In this document: in pieces, positions 45,001 through 53,104 of the stretch
How positions within the stretch are numbered: position 1 is the stretch's first letter
Layout of the letters: the number at the start of each line of letters is the position of its first letter
Assembly (NCBI GenBank): GCA_905200615.1
Contig: CAJKLB010000009.1
Span: 1 to 64,000, forward strand
Length of the DNA stretch: 64,000 bases
Direction: 5' to 3'
DNA from: an uncultured Selenomonadales bacterium
GTDB taxonomy: Bacteria > Bacillota > Clostridia > Christensenellales > QALW01
The notes under the pieces: generated by a model
What the model saw: the letters and a program-made list of their open reading frames with translations, nothing else
The model's database searches: none
Told to the model about the DNA's origin: nothing
Program-made: the position numbers and the translations under genes

Positions 45001-45606
45001 TCCATCAATGCGCTGGGAAATGTAAACGTCAACGCGATAGAAGAATATATTGAAACCAAAGAACGGTTCGATTCTTTGACTGGTCAACGCGATGATTTGC
45101 AAAAAGCTGAGGCTGATTTGCGTGAAATCATTGCGGAACTGAATAAAAAAATGGACAAACAGTTCCGGGAACAGTTTACCTTAATGAATGAATATTTTAC
45201 CAAAACATTCAGTGAGCTGTTCGGCGGGGGAAAAGCTGAATTAAAACTTGAAAACGGTGAAAATTCATTGGAAGCGGATATTGAGATTGTAGCGCAGCCG
45301 CCGGGAAAGAGCTTGCAGCTTTTGAGTCTTCTCTCCGGAGGAGAACGGGCGCTTACCGCTATTGCTATTTTATTCGCTATGCTGCGGCTCAAGCCTACGC
45401 CGTTCTGTATTTTAGATGAGATTGAAGCGGCTCTGGATGAGGCAAATGTGGGCAACTTTGCTGCTTATTTAAGAAAATTTGCGGCTGATACCCAGTTTAT
45501 TGTTATTACGCACCGGAAGCCCACCATGGAAGAAGCAGACAGCCTTTACGGCGTAGCTATGGAAGAAAAGGGCGTTTCAAAAATTGTTTCGGTAAAACTT
45601 ACATAA
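42049..45606 (+). CDS. smc: Chromosome segregation ATPase SMC
   Basis: Condensin subunit of 1185 residues. Walker A GPNGSGKSN at the N-terminus, long coiled coils (residues about 170-500 and 680-1020), a hinge near 520-660 (VCGVIAQL... GGSMSGGSMRG), C-terminal signature LLSGGERALTAIA and Walker B FCILDEIEAALDE. GGAGG upstream. rnc-smc-ftsY is the conserved Firmicutes order. Confidence 0.97.
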   Translation: MFLKRLELFGFKSFAERLDLSFSNGITAIVGPNGSGKSNVSDAVRWVLGEQSAKQLRGANMADVIFKGTENRKPLSYCEVSLVFDNTDKGLDIEYTEVVITRRLYRSGESEYYINRTGCRLKDIITLFQDTGIGKEGYSIIGQGRIENILSGKQEERRAVFEEAAGIVKFKSRKAEAERKLEHTCDNLLRINDIIDTLEERLAPLSSQAEVAKEYIALREQLRNLEVNFYLVQNELAEQRRHTYNLQLEGIDQEKEEKTDAVNRITLENTAVEEQLAQKEQELSEIRAKLLELTAGSENLSGKNKVLAERISNLQIQIERVENDLKSNDQRKKSMEDAINGDTGVEKEKEADIREKKAEIQALETEISQRDEALAQESRQLEESKSEMLANINKLSDVKSNISRCEAMRASITQRKEKISIALEQLLLQRVNIEEALNDQKANTEVFDQKKKSLTDEKEKLFRQQQELDLQRNDINKRLSQIQAEAQSASSRLKVLEELKKDYEGFQFSVKKLLTKAENDVQLNSHICGVIAQLISVPEQFETAVEAALGAAMQNIVTPTEDDAKALIEFLRRSDAGRATFLPISAIRGRGLDEREKTALQMSGCFGVASELITYDAKYEGILKNLLGRTVITDNLDVGIALARKTAHTLKIVTLKGDVINAGGSMSGGSMRGKTTSILGREREIESILKSLKEKNAEISHMKEELAHFDDKYKVLKEQVATAEQSLHAIEVSFARDYEKLSSLQNDMQTSLDTEKELQLENEQLEDTQKEIELELENISRMQGSVETSNTDVQAKISARQYQYNKKQLEREKLAQKLTDSKVVCAGLEKELDAIKNNSARMFELIQGLEKAKLQLVGEGKNLELQLQQVRQEQQDSVLQENSMQEELAKHTLLEKEQESQREALMLQTKENEERRRRFEQEIYDAGERRHKIEMAVSKIDADLSYLENRIWEEYELTKASAEEFRDSSFKTTGAQTEINRLKKSINALGNVNVNAIEEYIETKERFDSLTGQRDDLQKAEADLREIIAELNKKMDKQFREQFTLMNEYFTKTFSELFGGGKAELKLENGENSLEADIEIVAQPPGKSLQLLSLLSGGERALTAIAILFAMLRLKPTPFCILDEIEAALDEANVGNFAAYLRKFAADTQFIVITHRKPTMEEADSLYGVAMEEKGVSKIVSVKLT

Positions 45607-45616
45607 AGGAGTTTTT

Positions 45617-46537
45617 ATGGGGTTATTGGATAAAGACAGCTGGTTAAAAAAGTTGGCCGGTGGTTTGGCAAAAACAAAAAACAATATTTCCGAAAAGCTG
45701 GATGAACTTATTAAATATTATAAAGAAATTAACGATGATTTCTTTGAGGAATTAGAAATGATTCTGATTTCTGCAGATATCGGTGTTCCGGCAACGGAAG
45801 CCATTTTAAAAGAGCTAAAGACGAAGGTAAAGGCGGAAAAAATCGGCAATTCCGAGCAGATTTACGCGCTTTTGCGTCAAAGTATCGCGGATATTCTTTC
45901 CGGTGTTTTAAAAGAAAATGAAGAAACCTATCCGCTTATCATGCTCATAGCCGGTGTGAACGGAGTGGGAAAAACTACCGCTATCGGTAAGCTGGCAAAT
46001 TTTTATGGCAAAAACGGAAAATCCGTTATGGTTGCTGCCGCGGATACCTTTCGGGCTGCCGCGGCCGATCAGCTGACCGAATGGGCAAAACGCAGCCATG
46101 CGTTGATTGTCAGAGGTTCCGACGGAGCAGACCCCTCTTCTGTTGTTTTTGACGCTATTGCCAGCGCCAAAGCAAAGAAAATTGACGTGTTGATTTGCGA
46201 TACCGCGGGACGACTCCATAATAAAAAAAATTTGATGGAGGAACTGGCTAAAATAGGAAGAATTATTCATCGTGAGTATCCGGAAGCAAGACGGCAAAAT
46301 CTAATCGTACTGGATGCTACGACAGGACAAAATGCCCTGATGCAAGTGAAAGGATTTTCCGAAGCGGTAGGTATTGACGGCATTATTCTTAACAAGCTGG
46401 ACGGTACCGCCAAAGGCGGTGTGGCGGTAGCAATTGCCAAAGAAATGAATGTTCCCATTTTATATGTTGGCGTAGGCGAGGGAATCGATGATTTACGTCC
46501 TTTTGACGCGCAGGATTTTGCGGCAAATATTATTTAA
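45617..46537 (+). CDS. ftsY: Signal recognition particle receptor FtsY
   Basis: SRP GTPase of 306 residues at the membrane. It has the NG domain only, without the long acidic N-terminal region of E. coli, as in most Firmicutes. G1 is GVNGVGKTT, then DTFRAAAADQL, DTAGRLHNKKNLMEEL and the G4 motif LNKLDGTAKGG. AAAGGAG precedes the ATG. Confidence 0.97.
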   Translation: MGLLDKDSWLKKLAGGLAKTKNNISEKLDELIKYYKEINDDFFEELEMILISADIGVPATEAILKELKTKVKAEKIGNSEQIYALLRQSIADILSGVLKENEETYPLIMLIAGVNGVGKTTAIGKLANFYGKNGKSVMVAAADTFRAAAADQLTEWAKRSHALIVRGSDGADPSSVVFDAIASAKAKKIDVLICDTAGRLHNKKNLMEELAKIGRIIHREYPEARRQNLIVLDATTGQNALMQVKGFSEAVGIDGIILNKLDGTAKGGVAVAIAKEMNVPILYVGVGEGIDDLRPFDAQDFAANII

Positions 46538-46543
46538 AAACGC

Positions 46544-46572
46544 TTGACAAAACAGATTATTGGTTATATGAT
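46544..46572 (+). promoter_or_regulatory. Strong promoter of ylxM-ffh
   Basis: TTGACA (46544-46549), 17 bp, TATGAT (46567-46572), 6 bp after the ftsY stop. Confidence 0.75.
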
Positions 46573-46575
46573 TAT

Positions 46576-46612
46576 AGCTGTAAAGCAAAAAAGCTTTACA
46601 GCTTTTGCTTTT
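46576..46612 (+). terminator. Terminator-like hairpin at the ylxM promoter
   Basis: A perfect 11-bp stem AGCTGTAAAGC / GCTTTACAGCT (46576-46586, 46593-46603) with an A6 loop, followed by TTTGCTTTT. It begins at the expected start point of the ylxM transcript, so it could end ftsY transcripts, cap the new transcript's 5' end, or both. Confidence 0.6.
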
Positions 46613-46626
46613 GGGGAGGTGCCACG

Positions 46627-46953
46627 GTGGATTCCGGTACGGCTATCATTATTTTACTGGATATGTATGAAAAGCTGCTTACCGAAAATCAGGCAAAAAT
46701 TTTGCGCTTACACTTTGACGAAGACCTTTCTTTAAGTGAGATCGGAGAACTTTGCGGAATTTCAAGGCAAGCGGTAAGCGATACCATTCAAAAAGGCCGA
46801 CAGCAGCTGTTCCATTATGAAACAGTATTGAAGCTTGCGGAAAAAGAAGAAAAAATTCACCAGACAATTAAACTTCTTGAAAACAATATAGAGAATCCGC
46901 TAAGAATAAAAGAGGGCATCACGCAGTTAAAAAAAATTATGGAGGAACCGTAA
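46627..46953 (+). CDS. ylxM: YlxM/p13 family DNA-binding protein
   Basis: A protein of 108 residues with a sigma70 region 4-like helix-turn-helix (LSLSEIGELCGISRQAVSDTIQKGRQQL). The family (UPF0122) lies before ffh and has been linked to SRP function. GTG start at 46627 with GGGGAGGTG upstream. Its stop codon overlaps the ffh ATG (TAATG). Confidence 0.93.
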   Translation: MDSGTAIIILLDMYEKLLTENQAKILRLHFDEDLSLSEIGELCGISRQAVSDTIQKGRQQLFHYETVLKLAEKEEKIHQTIKLLENNIENPLRIKEGITQLKKIMEEP

Positions 46954-48281
46954 TGGCTTTTGAGGGATTGACCGAGAAACTGCAAAAAGTATTTAAAGGC
47001 CTGAAAAGCCGCGGAAAGCTTTCTGAAAATGATGTAAAGGAAGCTATGCGGGAAGTTCGTATGGCCTTACTGGAGGCGGATGTAAATTTTGCCGTTGCCA
47101 GAGACTTTATTAAAAAAGTTACCGAAAAGGCCATAGGGGAAACTGTTCTGAACAGTTTGACTCCGGGACAGCAGGTTATAAAAATCGTCAATGAAGAATT
47201 GATCGAACTGATGGGCGCCACGCATTCAAAGCTTACCGTTTCTTCCGCGTTGCCTTCGGTTTATATGCTTTGCGGGCTGCAAGGCGCCGGTAAAACCACG
47301 ATGTGCGCGAAATTAGGTTCCTATTTAAAAAAGCAAGGAAAAAAGCCACTGTTGGTTGCCTGTGATATTTATCGTCCCGCGGCAATTGAGCAGTTGAAAG
47401 TTGTAGGCGCGCAAACAGAAATCACTGTTTTTGAACGGGGAACGCAAAAACCTGTGCAAACTGCGCAGGAGGCCATTGGATATGCAAAAAGTTATTTATA
47501 TGATACTGTAATTTTGGATACGGCAGGGCGATTGCATATCGATGAGACATTAATGCAGGAACTGATTGAAATAAACGAAACCGTAAAGCCTACGGAAATT
47601 TTACTTACCGTAGACGCAATGACCGGTCAGGATGCGGTAAATGTCGCTCAAGCTTTTAACGAAAAGCTTGGGATTGACGGTGTAATTTTGACCAAACTTG
47701 ACGGTGACGCGCGGGGCGGCGCGGCGATGAGCGTAAAAGCTGTGACCGGAAAACCGATCAAATTTTGCGGTATCGGAGAAAAACTGACCGATATTGAAGT
47801 ATTTCATCCCGACCGTATGGCTTCACGTATTTTGGGTATGGGCGATGTGCTTTCCTTGATTGAAAAAGCACAGGAAAATTTTAATAACGAAGATGCTACT
47901 AAGCTGGTAGATAAAATCAAAAAAAATCAATTTGATTTACAAGACTTTTTAGAGCAATTCAAGCAAATGCGTAAGATGGGCTCTATGAAGGATATTTTAA
48001 AATCACTTCCGGCAATGCCGGGCGTGGATACGAGCAAACTCTCCGAACAAGAAATTGATGAAAAGCGTATTGATCGTTTGGAAGCTATTATTCTTTCCAT
48101 GACCATGAAAGAACGCAAAAATCCGGATGTTTTAAACGCTTCCCGAAGAAGGCGTATCGCGGCGGGCAGCGGAACAAGCGTACAGGAAGTAAATCAGCTG
48201 ATACGCCAGTTTGAACAATCAAAAGCCATGATGAAAAAATTCGGGTTGTTCTCTAAAAAAGGTTTTCCCAAATTCAGATAA
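46953..48281 (+). CDS. ffh: Signal recognition particle protein Ffh
   Basis: SRP54 homologue of 442 residues. N domain, GTPase with G1 GLQGAGKTT, DTAGRLHIDETLM and TKLDGDARGG, then the Met-rich M domain with the RNA-binding RRRRIAAGSGTSVQEVN. It is coupled to ylxM. No SRP RNA gene is seen in the window. Confidence 0.97.
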   Translation: MAFEGLTEKLQKVFKGLKSRGKLSENDVKEAMREVRMALLEADVNFAVARDFIKKVTEKAIGETVLNSLTPGQQVIKIVNEELIELMGATHSKLTVSSALPSVYMLCGLQGAGKTTMCAKLGSYLKKQGKKPLLVACDIYRPAAIEQLKVVGAQTEITVFERGTQKPVQTAQEAIGYAKSYLYDTVILDTAGRLHIDETLMQELIEINETVKPTEILLTVDAMTGQDAVNVAQAFNEKLGIDGVILTKLDGDARGGAAMSVKAVTGKPIKFCGIGEKLTDIEVFHPDRMASRILGMGDVLSLIEKAQENFNNEDATKLVDKIKKNQFDLQDFLEQFKQMRKMGSMKDILKSLPAMPGVDTSKLSEQEIDEKRIDRLEAIILSMTMKERKNPDVLNASRRRRIAAGSGTSVQEVNQLIRQFEQSKAMMKKFGLFSKKGFPKFR

Positions 48282-48333
48282 GTTTCGTTCTGTGAACTTA
48301 TATAAATTTTCTATTTTACTGGAGGATTAAAAA

Positions 48334-48573
48334 ATGGTAAAAATCAGATTAAAAAGAATGGGTGCCAAAAAAGCTCCTTTCTACCGCGTAGTGGTTTCCG
48401 AAAGCCGCAATGCACGTAATGGCAAATCTATTGCCAATCTTGGGTATTATAATCCCATGACCGATCCGGCGGATATCAAAATCGACGTAGAAGCAGCCAA
48501 AGAATGGATTGGAAAAGGCGCGCAGCCGTCCGAAACCGTAAAAAAATTGCTAAAAATAGCCGGCCTTGAATAA
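48334..48573 (+). CDS. rpsP: 30S ribosomal protein S16
   Basis: A protein of 79 residues. VKIRLKRMGAKKAPFYRVVVSESRNARNGK is the S16 signature. GGAGG upstream. Part of the ffh-rpsP-khpA-rimM-trmD-rplS chain. Confidence 0.98.
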   Translation: MVKIRLKRMGAKKAPFYRVVVSESRNARNGKSIANLGYYNPMTDPADIKIDVEAAKEWIGKGAQPSETVKKLLKIAGLE

Positions 48574-48589
48574 TTTGGAGGAATTTACT

Positions 48590-48817
48590 GTGGAATCATT
48601 GGTGGAATACATAGTAAAAGCGCTTGTTTCACAGCCGGATCAGGTAAATATCACGCGTGTGGAACGGGACGACGCAACGGTTATTGAGGTTCGCGTAGCA
48701 TCCGAAGATATGGGAAAAATAATCGGTAAGCAGGGAAGGATTGCCCGTGCAATACGCACAGTTGTAAAAGCGGCTTCTTCTAAGGAAGAAAAACGGGTGA
48801 TTGTGGATATTATCTGA
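48590..48817 (+). CDS. khpA: KH-domain RNA-binding protein KhpA
   Basis: A protein of 75 residues, one KH domain with the GxxG loop (GKIIGKQGRIARAIR). It acts with KhpB in Firmicutes to bind RNA and affects cell length and division. The start is the GTG at 48590 with GGAGG upstream; an ATG at 48566 overlapping rpsP is less likely. Confidence 0.95.
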   Translation: MESLVEYIVKALVSQPDQVNITRVERDDATVIEVRVASEDMGKIIGKQGRIARAIRTVVKAASSKEEKRVIVDII

Positions 48818-48818
48818 G

Positions 48819-49337
48819 ATGGATTATATCAGAATCGGCATGGTGGCCAAACCTCAGGGAATTCGGGGAGAAATAAAAGTGACTTCTCTTTCCGATCGTT
48901 TGGAACGTTTTTTGGATTTACAATACGTTTTTGTGGAAGAAAAAGGGACTTATGCAAAATATAATGTGAAAGGTTCCCGTTTGGGGGATGCGTGTGCGTT
49001 TTTATTCCTTGAAAAAATTTATACGCGCGACGAAGCCGAAGCCTTGCGGGGAAAATACCTTTGCGTAGATCGTGAGCATGCCATTCAACTTCCCGAAGGC
49101 AGATATTTTATCTTTGATTTAATCGGATGCCGGGTGATTACGGATACGGGAAACGATTTGGGTATCATTACCGAAGTTCTGCAGCCGGGAGCAAATGATG
49201 TATATGTAGTACAAGGAAATGGGCAGGAAATTTTGATTCCCGCGGTAAAAAGCTTTGTTTTGAATATTGATATTCAAAGCAAAATGATAACCGTAAACGA
49301 AGCTATGCTGCAAGAGGTTGCCGTTTATGAAGATTAG
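48819..49337 (+). CDS. rimM: Ribosome maturation factor RimM
   Basis: 16S processing factor of 172 residues, binding S19 and the 30S head. The N-terminal IGMVAKPQGIRGEIKV and the PRC-barrel block FDLIGCRVITDTGNDLGIITEV are characteristic. The ATG at 48819 lies 1 bp after the khpA stop, without a strong ribosome site, so translation is coupled. The ylqD gene that sits here in Bacillus is missing. Confidence 0.95.
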   Translation: MDYIRIGMVAKPQGIRGEIKVTSLSDRLERFLDLQYVFVEEKGTYAKYNVKGSRLGDACAFLFLEKIYTRDEAEALRGKYLCVDREHAIQLPEGRYFIFDLIGCRVITDTGNDLGIITEVLQPGANDVYVVQGNGQEILIPAVKSFVLNIDIQSKMITVNEAMLQEVAVYED

Positions 49338-50049
49338 CGTTTTAACGATTTTTCCCGAAATGCTGTGCCCGATGCTTGAAAGCAGTATTTTGGGACGAGC
49401 CGTAAAAAACGGAATTTTGGAGATTGAGCTGATTAACATCCGTGATTTCAGTGACAATAAACATCATAATACCGATGATTACCCGTTTGGCGGCGGTGTA
49501 GGAATGCTGATGATGCCGCAGCCGATTTTTTCTGCGTTTGATAGTGTAAAAACAAAGGAAAGCCTAAGTATTTATCTATCTCCGCAGGGAGAGATTTTTT
49601 CTTCACAAACCGCAAAGGAACTGGCAAAGGAAAAACATATCATTCTGCTTTGCGGCCACTATGAAGGTGTTGATCAGCGGGTTATTGATTGTTTAATCGA
49701 CAGAGAAATTTCTATCGGTGATTATGTTCTTACCGGCGGTGAGCTTGCTGCGTTGGTAATTATCGATGCTACGGCACGATTTATAGACGGCGTTTTAGGG
49801 AGTACGGACAGCGCGTATGAAGACAGCTTTTCCGACGGCTTGCTGGAAGCGCCTCAATATACAAGACCCGCGGAATTTATGGGAATACGGGTTCCCGAAG
49901 TATTGCTTAACGGGAATCATGCGCATATCGCGGCATGGCAAAGAGAAATGCAGCTCAGAGTTACTTTAAAAAAACGCCCGGATCTTCTGAAAAAGAGTTA
50001 CCTTTCAGCGGAAGATCAAAAAATTTTAGAAAAAATAAAGAACGAATAA
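49327..50049 (+). CDS. trmD: tRNA (guanine-N1)-methyltransferase TrmD
   Basis: Methylates G37 of tRNA. It has 240 residues. The SPOUT knot motifs LLCGHYEGVDQRV and SIGDYVLTGGELAALVIIDA are clear, as is the N-terminal ISVLTIFPEM. The ATG at 49327 is inside the end of rimM (11-bp overlap). Confidence 0.97.
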   Translation: MKISVLTIFPEMLCPMLESSILGRAVKNGILEIELINIRDFSDNKHHNTDDYPFGGGVGMLMMPQPIFSAFDSVKTKESLSIYLSPQGEIFSSQTAKELAKEKHIILLCGHYEGVDQRVIDCLIDREISIGDYVLTGGELAALVIIDATARFIDGVLGSTDSAYEDSFSDGLLEAPQYTRPAEFMGIRVPEVLLNGNHAHIAAWQREMQLRVTLKKRPDLLKKSYLSAEDQKILEKIKNE

Positions 50050-50056
50050 AAATTGC

Positions 50057-50085
50057 TTGCTAAAAGAAAAATAGTATGGTATATT
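50057..50085 (+). promoter_or_regulatory. Promoter of rplS
   Basis: TTGCTA (50057-50062), 17 bp, TATATT (50080-50085), just after the trmD stop. Confidence 0.6.
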
Positions 50086-50091
50086 ATTTAA

Positions 50092-50165
50092 GATTGATAA
50101 GTACGGGCGGTCCGCTTAGCCGGTTTTTCCGAGTTAATGAACGCCTATGAGGGAAAAGGAGACAA
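50092..50165 (+). ncRNA. Possible L19-type ribosomal protein leader
   Basis: The rplS 5' leader of about 75 nt is GC-richer than its surroundings and can close a GGCG/CGCC stem around an inner helix. Firmicutes rplS mRNAs carry an autoregulatory L19 leader; this one fits in position. I could not check the covariance model. Confidence 0.35.
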
Positions 50166-50169
50166 TGCA

Positions 50170-50511
50170 ATGGAACTGATTAAAGCAATTGAAGCGGAAC
50201 AGCTTCGCAGTGATATTCCCGATTTTAAAATTGGCGATACTGTAAAAGTCATGGTTAAAGTTGTTGAAGGAACTCGCGAAAGATTACAGGCTTTTGAAGG
50301 AACGGTAATCGCTCGTAAAAACGGCAGCACTCGTGAAACCTTTACGGTACGCAGGGTTGCCTACGGCGTTGGTGTTGAGCGTACATTCCCTGTACATTCG
50401 CCCAGACTCGGCAGTATAACCATTGTTCGCCGCGGCCGCGTACGCAGAGCAAAACTGTATTATCTGCGTGATCGTATCGGTAAAGCAGCAAAAGTAAAAG
50501 AGATTCAGTAA
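50170..50511 (+). CDS. rplS: 50S ribosomal protein L19
   Basis: A protein of 113 residues. MELIKAIEAEQLRSDIPDFKIGD, VRRVAYGVGVERTFPVHSP and the Arg-rich C-terminus are typical. The start is the ATG at 50170 with AAAAGGAG upstream; a longer frame into the leader is rejected. Confidence 0.98.
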   Translation: MELIKAIEAEQLRSDIPDFKIGDTVKVMVKVVEGTRERLQAFEGTVIARKNGSTRETFTVRRVAYGVGVERTFPVHSPRLGSITIVRRGRVRRAKLYYLRDRIGKAAKVKEIQ

Positions 50512-50514
50512 AAA

Positions 50515-50558
50515 GCAAAAAGCCCCTTTTTGTATAAAAAGCAAAAAGGGATTTTTTG
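50515..50558 (+). terminator. Terminator of rplS
   Basis: Stem CCCTTTTTG / CAAAAAGGG (50524-50532, 50542-50550) then ATTTTTTG. Confidence 0.8.
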
Positions 50559-50665
50559 TTTAATAAATTAAAATATTTATGAAAGAATAGACACTCCTTA
50601 CTTTTTGCCAAATTGTAAATTCTGCGTCTTTATCGAAAAAATAAGCCATATTTTTTATTTAGGTA

Positions 50666-50694
50666 TTGACTATTAAAATAGAAAAGGGTATAAT
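50666..50694 (+). promoter_or_regulatory. Promoter of the membrane protein gene
   Basis: TTGACT (50666-50671), 17 bp, TATAAT (50689-50694). Confidence 0.7.
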
Positions 50695-50724
50695 TGTTAT
50701 GTTATATTTATGAGGGGGTTTCCT

Positions 50725-51984
50725 ATGAACAAGTTTCTACATATGAACAGCCTTTTTACAAGAATTATTTTGGGCGTTCTTTCTTTTGCTGTTATTATAT
50801 GCGCCTTTATTCCTTATTTTCAAATACCTGCTGTTAAGGCTGTTCACGATGTGAATGTTGCGGATCAACGTTTGGAAATTTATATTGGAAAAGATGCCGA
50901 AACGGTTAATATAATTTCCGAATTCAGCAACGGACAGCCTTTTTTGATTTTCAGTGACGCGGAACTTACGCAAACCGTGGAAAGAACCGCAATCCCTACT
51001 CCTGACCAAGTAAATACTTATTGGGTGCAATTTTTTGCGTACGGTTACGATACCGCAGCGGAAGAAAGAGTGCTGGGATTTGTTCCGATCAGTGTATATA
51101 AACTTATATTGAACAAAGGTGCTACAAAAGATGACCTGACTTCCGTAAGCGTAAACAAAGTGGAAAAAACGATTACCATTAGCGTTCCGAAAACAACCAC
51201 CTTTGATTTTTCTCGTGTGATTGACACCAAAAATGTATGGACAATCTTTGATAATCGCCTTACCGGTTTTTCTGATTCAATAAAAGAAGCAAGAAGTATT
51301 CCTGTAAAAAAGCATGAAAATGAAGGTGATAGGGATAAATACTATATTGCAATTACCTTAAAATCCGAAACCAATCCGATGAGTACAGGAACAACAAGCG
51401 AAGAAGGCTCTTCTTTAGTATATTATCCGCTGGATATGTATGAGTTATATATTTATCGTGATAAAGTACGTAGCACTTTACCTACTGTAGGTGAATTTGG
51501 TCTGGGTATACTTTCCAGTGTTGAAACACAAAAAAATAACGGAACGATGACGCTTTATACCGGGGACGCACTGATGCTTACCTTAATGGTTTATGCTTTG
51601 ATATCGACTATTTTCAGTTTTGTAATTCCCAATAAATTTAGATTGATTCAAACCATTGTGGGCAGTCTTTTAGGGTTGGCTTTAATCATTGTACCGGTTC
51701 TTGATTATATAATGTTCTTTAAAGATAATCATTTTAATATACAACCCGGTATGTTTATTCTTATGGCTTTAGGTGTTTTGATTCTGTTCTTTGCTGTGTT
51801 CGATTATATTCGGTGTCACAAGGAATATGTTGCAGAACAAATTCATATTTACGGCGAAGACGCGTTTAAAAAGAAAAAAGAAAAAAAACTTGAACCGGAA
51901 GCACCGAATATGGAAACTATTGAAATTGACGGCAAGAAGGCATTAAAGAAGAAAGAGAAAAAAGAAAAAAAGAAGAAAGATTGA
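50725..51984 (+). CDS. Unknown membrane protein with extracytoplasmic domain and Lys-rich tail
   Basis: A protein of 419 residues that I do not recognise. One N-terminal helix (residues about 9-30) leads to an extracytoplasmic domain of about 240 residues rich in beta-type sequence and Thr/Ser. Three C-terminal helices follow (ALMLTLMVYALISTIFSFVI, IVGSLLGLALIIVPVLDYIMFF, MFILMALGVLILFFAVFDYI), then a cytoplasmic tail ending in Lys/Glu repeats. The start is ATG 50725 with GAGGGGG upstream. It has its own promoter and terminator. Confidence 0.75.
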   Translation: MNKFLHMNSLFTRIILGVLSFAVIICAFIPYFQIPAVKAVHDVNVADQRLEIYIGKDAETVNIISEFSNGQPFLIFSDAELTQTVERTAIPTPDQVNTYWVQFFAYGYDTAAEERVLGFVPISVYKLILNKGATKDDLTSVSVNKVEKTITISVPKTTTFDFSRVIDTKNVWTIFDNRLTGFSDSIKEARSIPVKKHENEGDRDKYYIAITLKSETNPMSTGTTSEEGSSLVYYPLDMYELYIYRDKVRSTLPTVGEFGLGILSSVETQKNNGTMTLYTGDALMLTLMVYALISTIFSFVIPNKFRLIQTIVGSLLGLALIIVPVLDYIMFFKDNHFNIQPGMFILMALGVLILFFAVFDYIRCHKEYVAEQIHIYGEDAFKKKKEKKLEPEAPNMETIEIDGKKALKKKEKKEKKKKD

Positions 51985-51990
51985 CATAAT

Positions 51991-52022
51991 GCCCCGAAAA
52001 AATAATTTTCGGGGCTTTTTTA
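51991..52022 (+). terminator. Strong terminator directly before mnmA
   Basis: Perfect 10-bp stem GCCCCGAAAA / TTTTCGGGGC with a 5-nt loop, followed by TTTTTT. The next gene's ribosome site begins 2 bp later, so mnmA needs readthrough or a promoter inside the hairpin region; none is evident. Confidence 0.85.
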
Positions 52023-52033
52023 TGAGGGAAAAT

Positions 52034-53104
52034 ATGAGAATTGTAATCGGAATGTCCGGCGGCGTCGATTCCTCCGTTGCGGCATACCTTTTAAAACAGC
52101 AGGGATATGACTGCGTAGGAATCTTTATGAAAAATTGGGAAGAAGAACAAAATGAGCAGTGCACGGCTCAGCAAGATTATGACGATGTACGATCGGTATG
52201 TGACAAAATAGGCATCCCTTATTATTCAATTAATTTTTCAAAAGAATACTGGGATAGAGTGTTCCGTATTTTCCTTGATGAATATGCCGCGGGGAGAACA
52301 CCGAATCCTGATATTTTATGCAACAAAGAAATAAAATTTAATTGCTTTTTAAATTTTGCATTGTCGATTAACGCGCAATATATAGCGACCGGCCATTACG
52401 CACGACTGGAAGAACGCGACGGCTTAATGACATTGCTGCGCGCGGCAGACAAAAACAAAGATCAAACCTATTTTTTATATGCGCTGAATCAGCAGCAATT
52501 ACGTCCGGTAAAATTTCCGATAGGGGATATAAACAAAACGGAACTTCGGCAAATAGCCCGGCAGGCAGGTTTAGTTAACTGGAAAAAGAAAGATTCTACC
52601 GGAATATGTTTTATCGGTGAACGGCGCTTTCGGGAATTTTTGTCCGGCTATCTGCCGGCGCATGCCGGGGATATTCTTACACTGGACGGCAAAAAAATCG
52701 GGCTTCATAGCGGTGCTATGTATTATACATTGGGACAGCGGCATGGCCTTGGCATAGGCGGAAACAAAGACGGCAACGGCGAACCATGGTTTGTTGTAAA
52801 AAAGGATATTAAGAACAATATCGTTTATGTGGCGCAAGGAGAGCATCCTTTACTCTATTCTTCCTCTTCCGTTGCTTCGCAGCTTTCCTTTATTGCCGGC
52901 GAGATTCCCGCACGCAGCTTTGACTGTACCGCAAAATTCAGATACCGTCAGCCTGATCAGCAGGTTCATGTGGAAATTGATAACGGAAAAATGTTGCTTA
53001 CACATAAAAACGCGCAGAGAGCGGTAACACCGGGACAATCTGTAGTGCTGTATGATCAGGATATTTGCTTAGGCGGCGGTATTATTGATGAGACGTATGG
53101 CTGA
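52034..53104 (+). CDS. mnmA: tRNA-specific 2-thiouridylase MnmA
   Basis: Adds sulfur to U34 of tRNAs for Lys, Glu and Gln. It has 356 residues. P-loop GMSGGVDSSVAAYLL at the N-terminus, catalytic Cys in LCNKEIKF and the second Cys in STGICFIGER. The start is the ATG at 52034 with GAGGGA upstream; an in-frame ATG at 51989 lies at the foot of the terminator stem and is rejected. The 3' end overlaps the convergent helicase gene by 23 bp. Confidence 0.95.
   Translation: MRIVIGMSGGVDSSVAAYLLKQQGYDCVGIFMKNWEEEQNEQCTAQQDYDDVRSVCDKIGIPYYSINFSKEYWDRVFRIFLDEYAAGRTPNPDILCNKEIKFNCFLNFALSINAQYIATGHYARLEERDGLMTLLRAADKNKDQTYFLYALNQQQLRPVKFPIGDINKTELRQIARQAGLVNWKKKDSTGICFIGERRFREFLSGYLPAHAGDILTLDGKKIGLHSGAMYYTLGQRHGLGIGGNKDGNGEPWFVVKKDIKNNIVYVAQGEHPLLYSSSSVASQLSFIAGEIPARSFDCTAKFRYRQPDQQVHVEIDNGKMLLTHKNAQRAVTPGQSVVLYDQDICLGGGIIDETYG

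Noticed and set aside
51989..52033. Longer mnmA starting at ATG 51989
   Set aside because: The start sits at the foot of a strong terminator stem; ATG 52034 has a ribosome site and a family-typical N-terminus.
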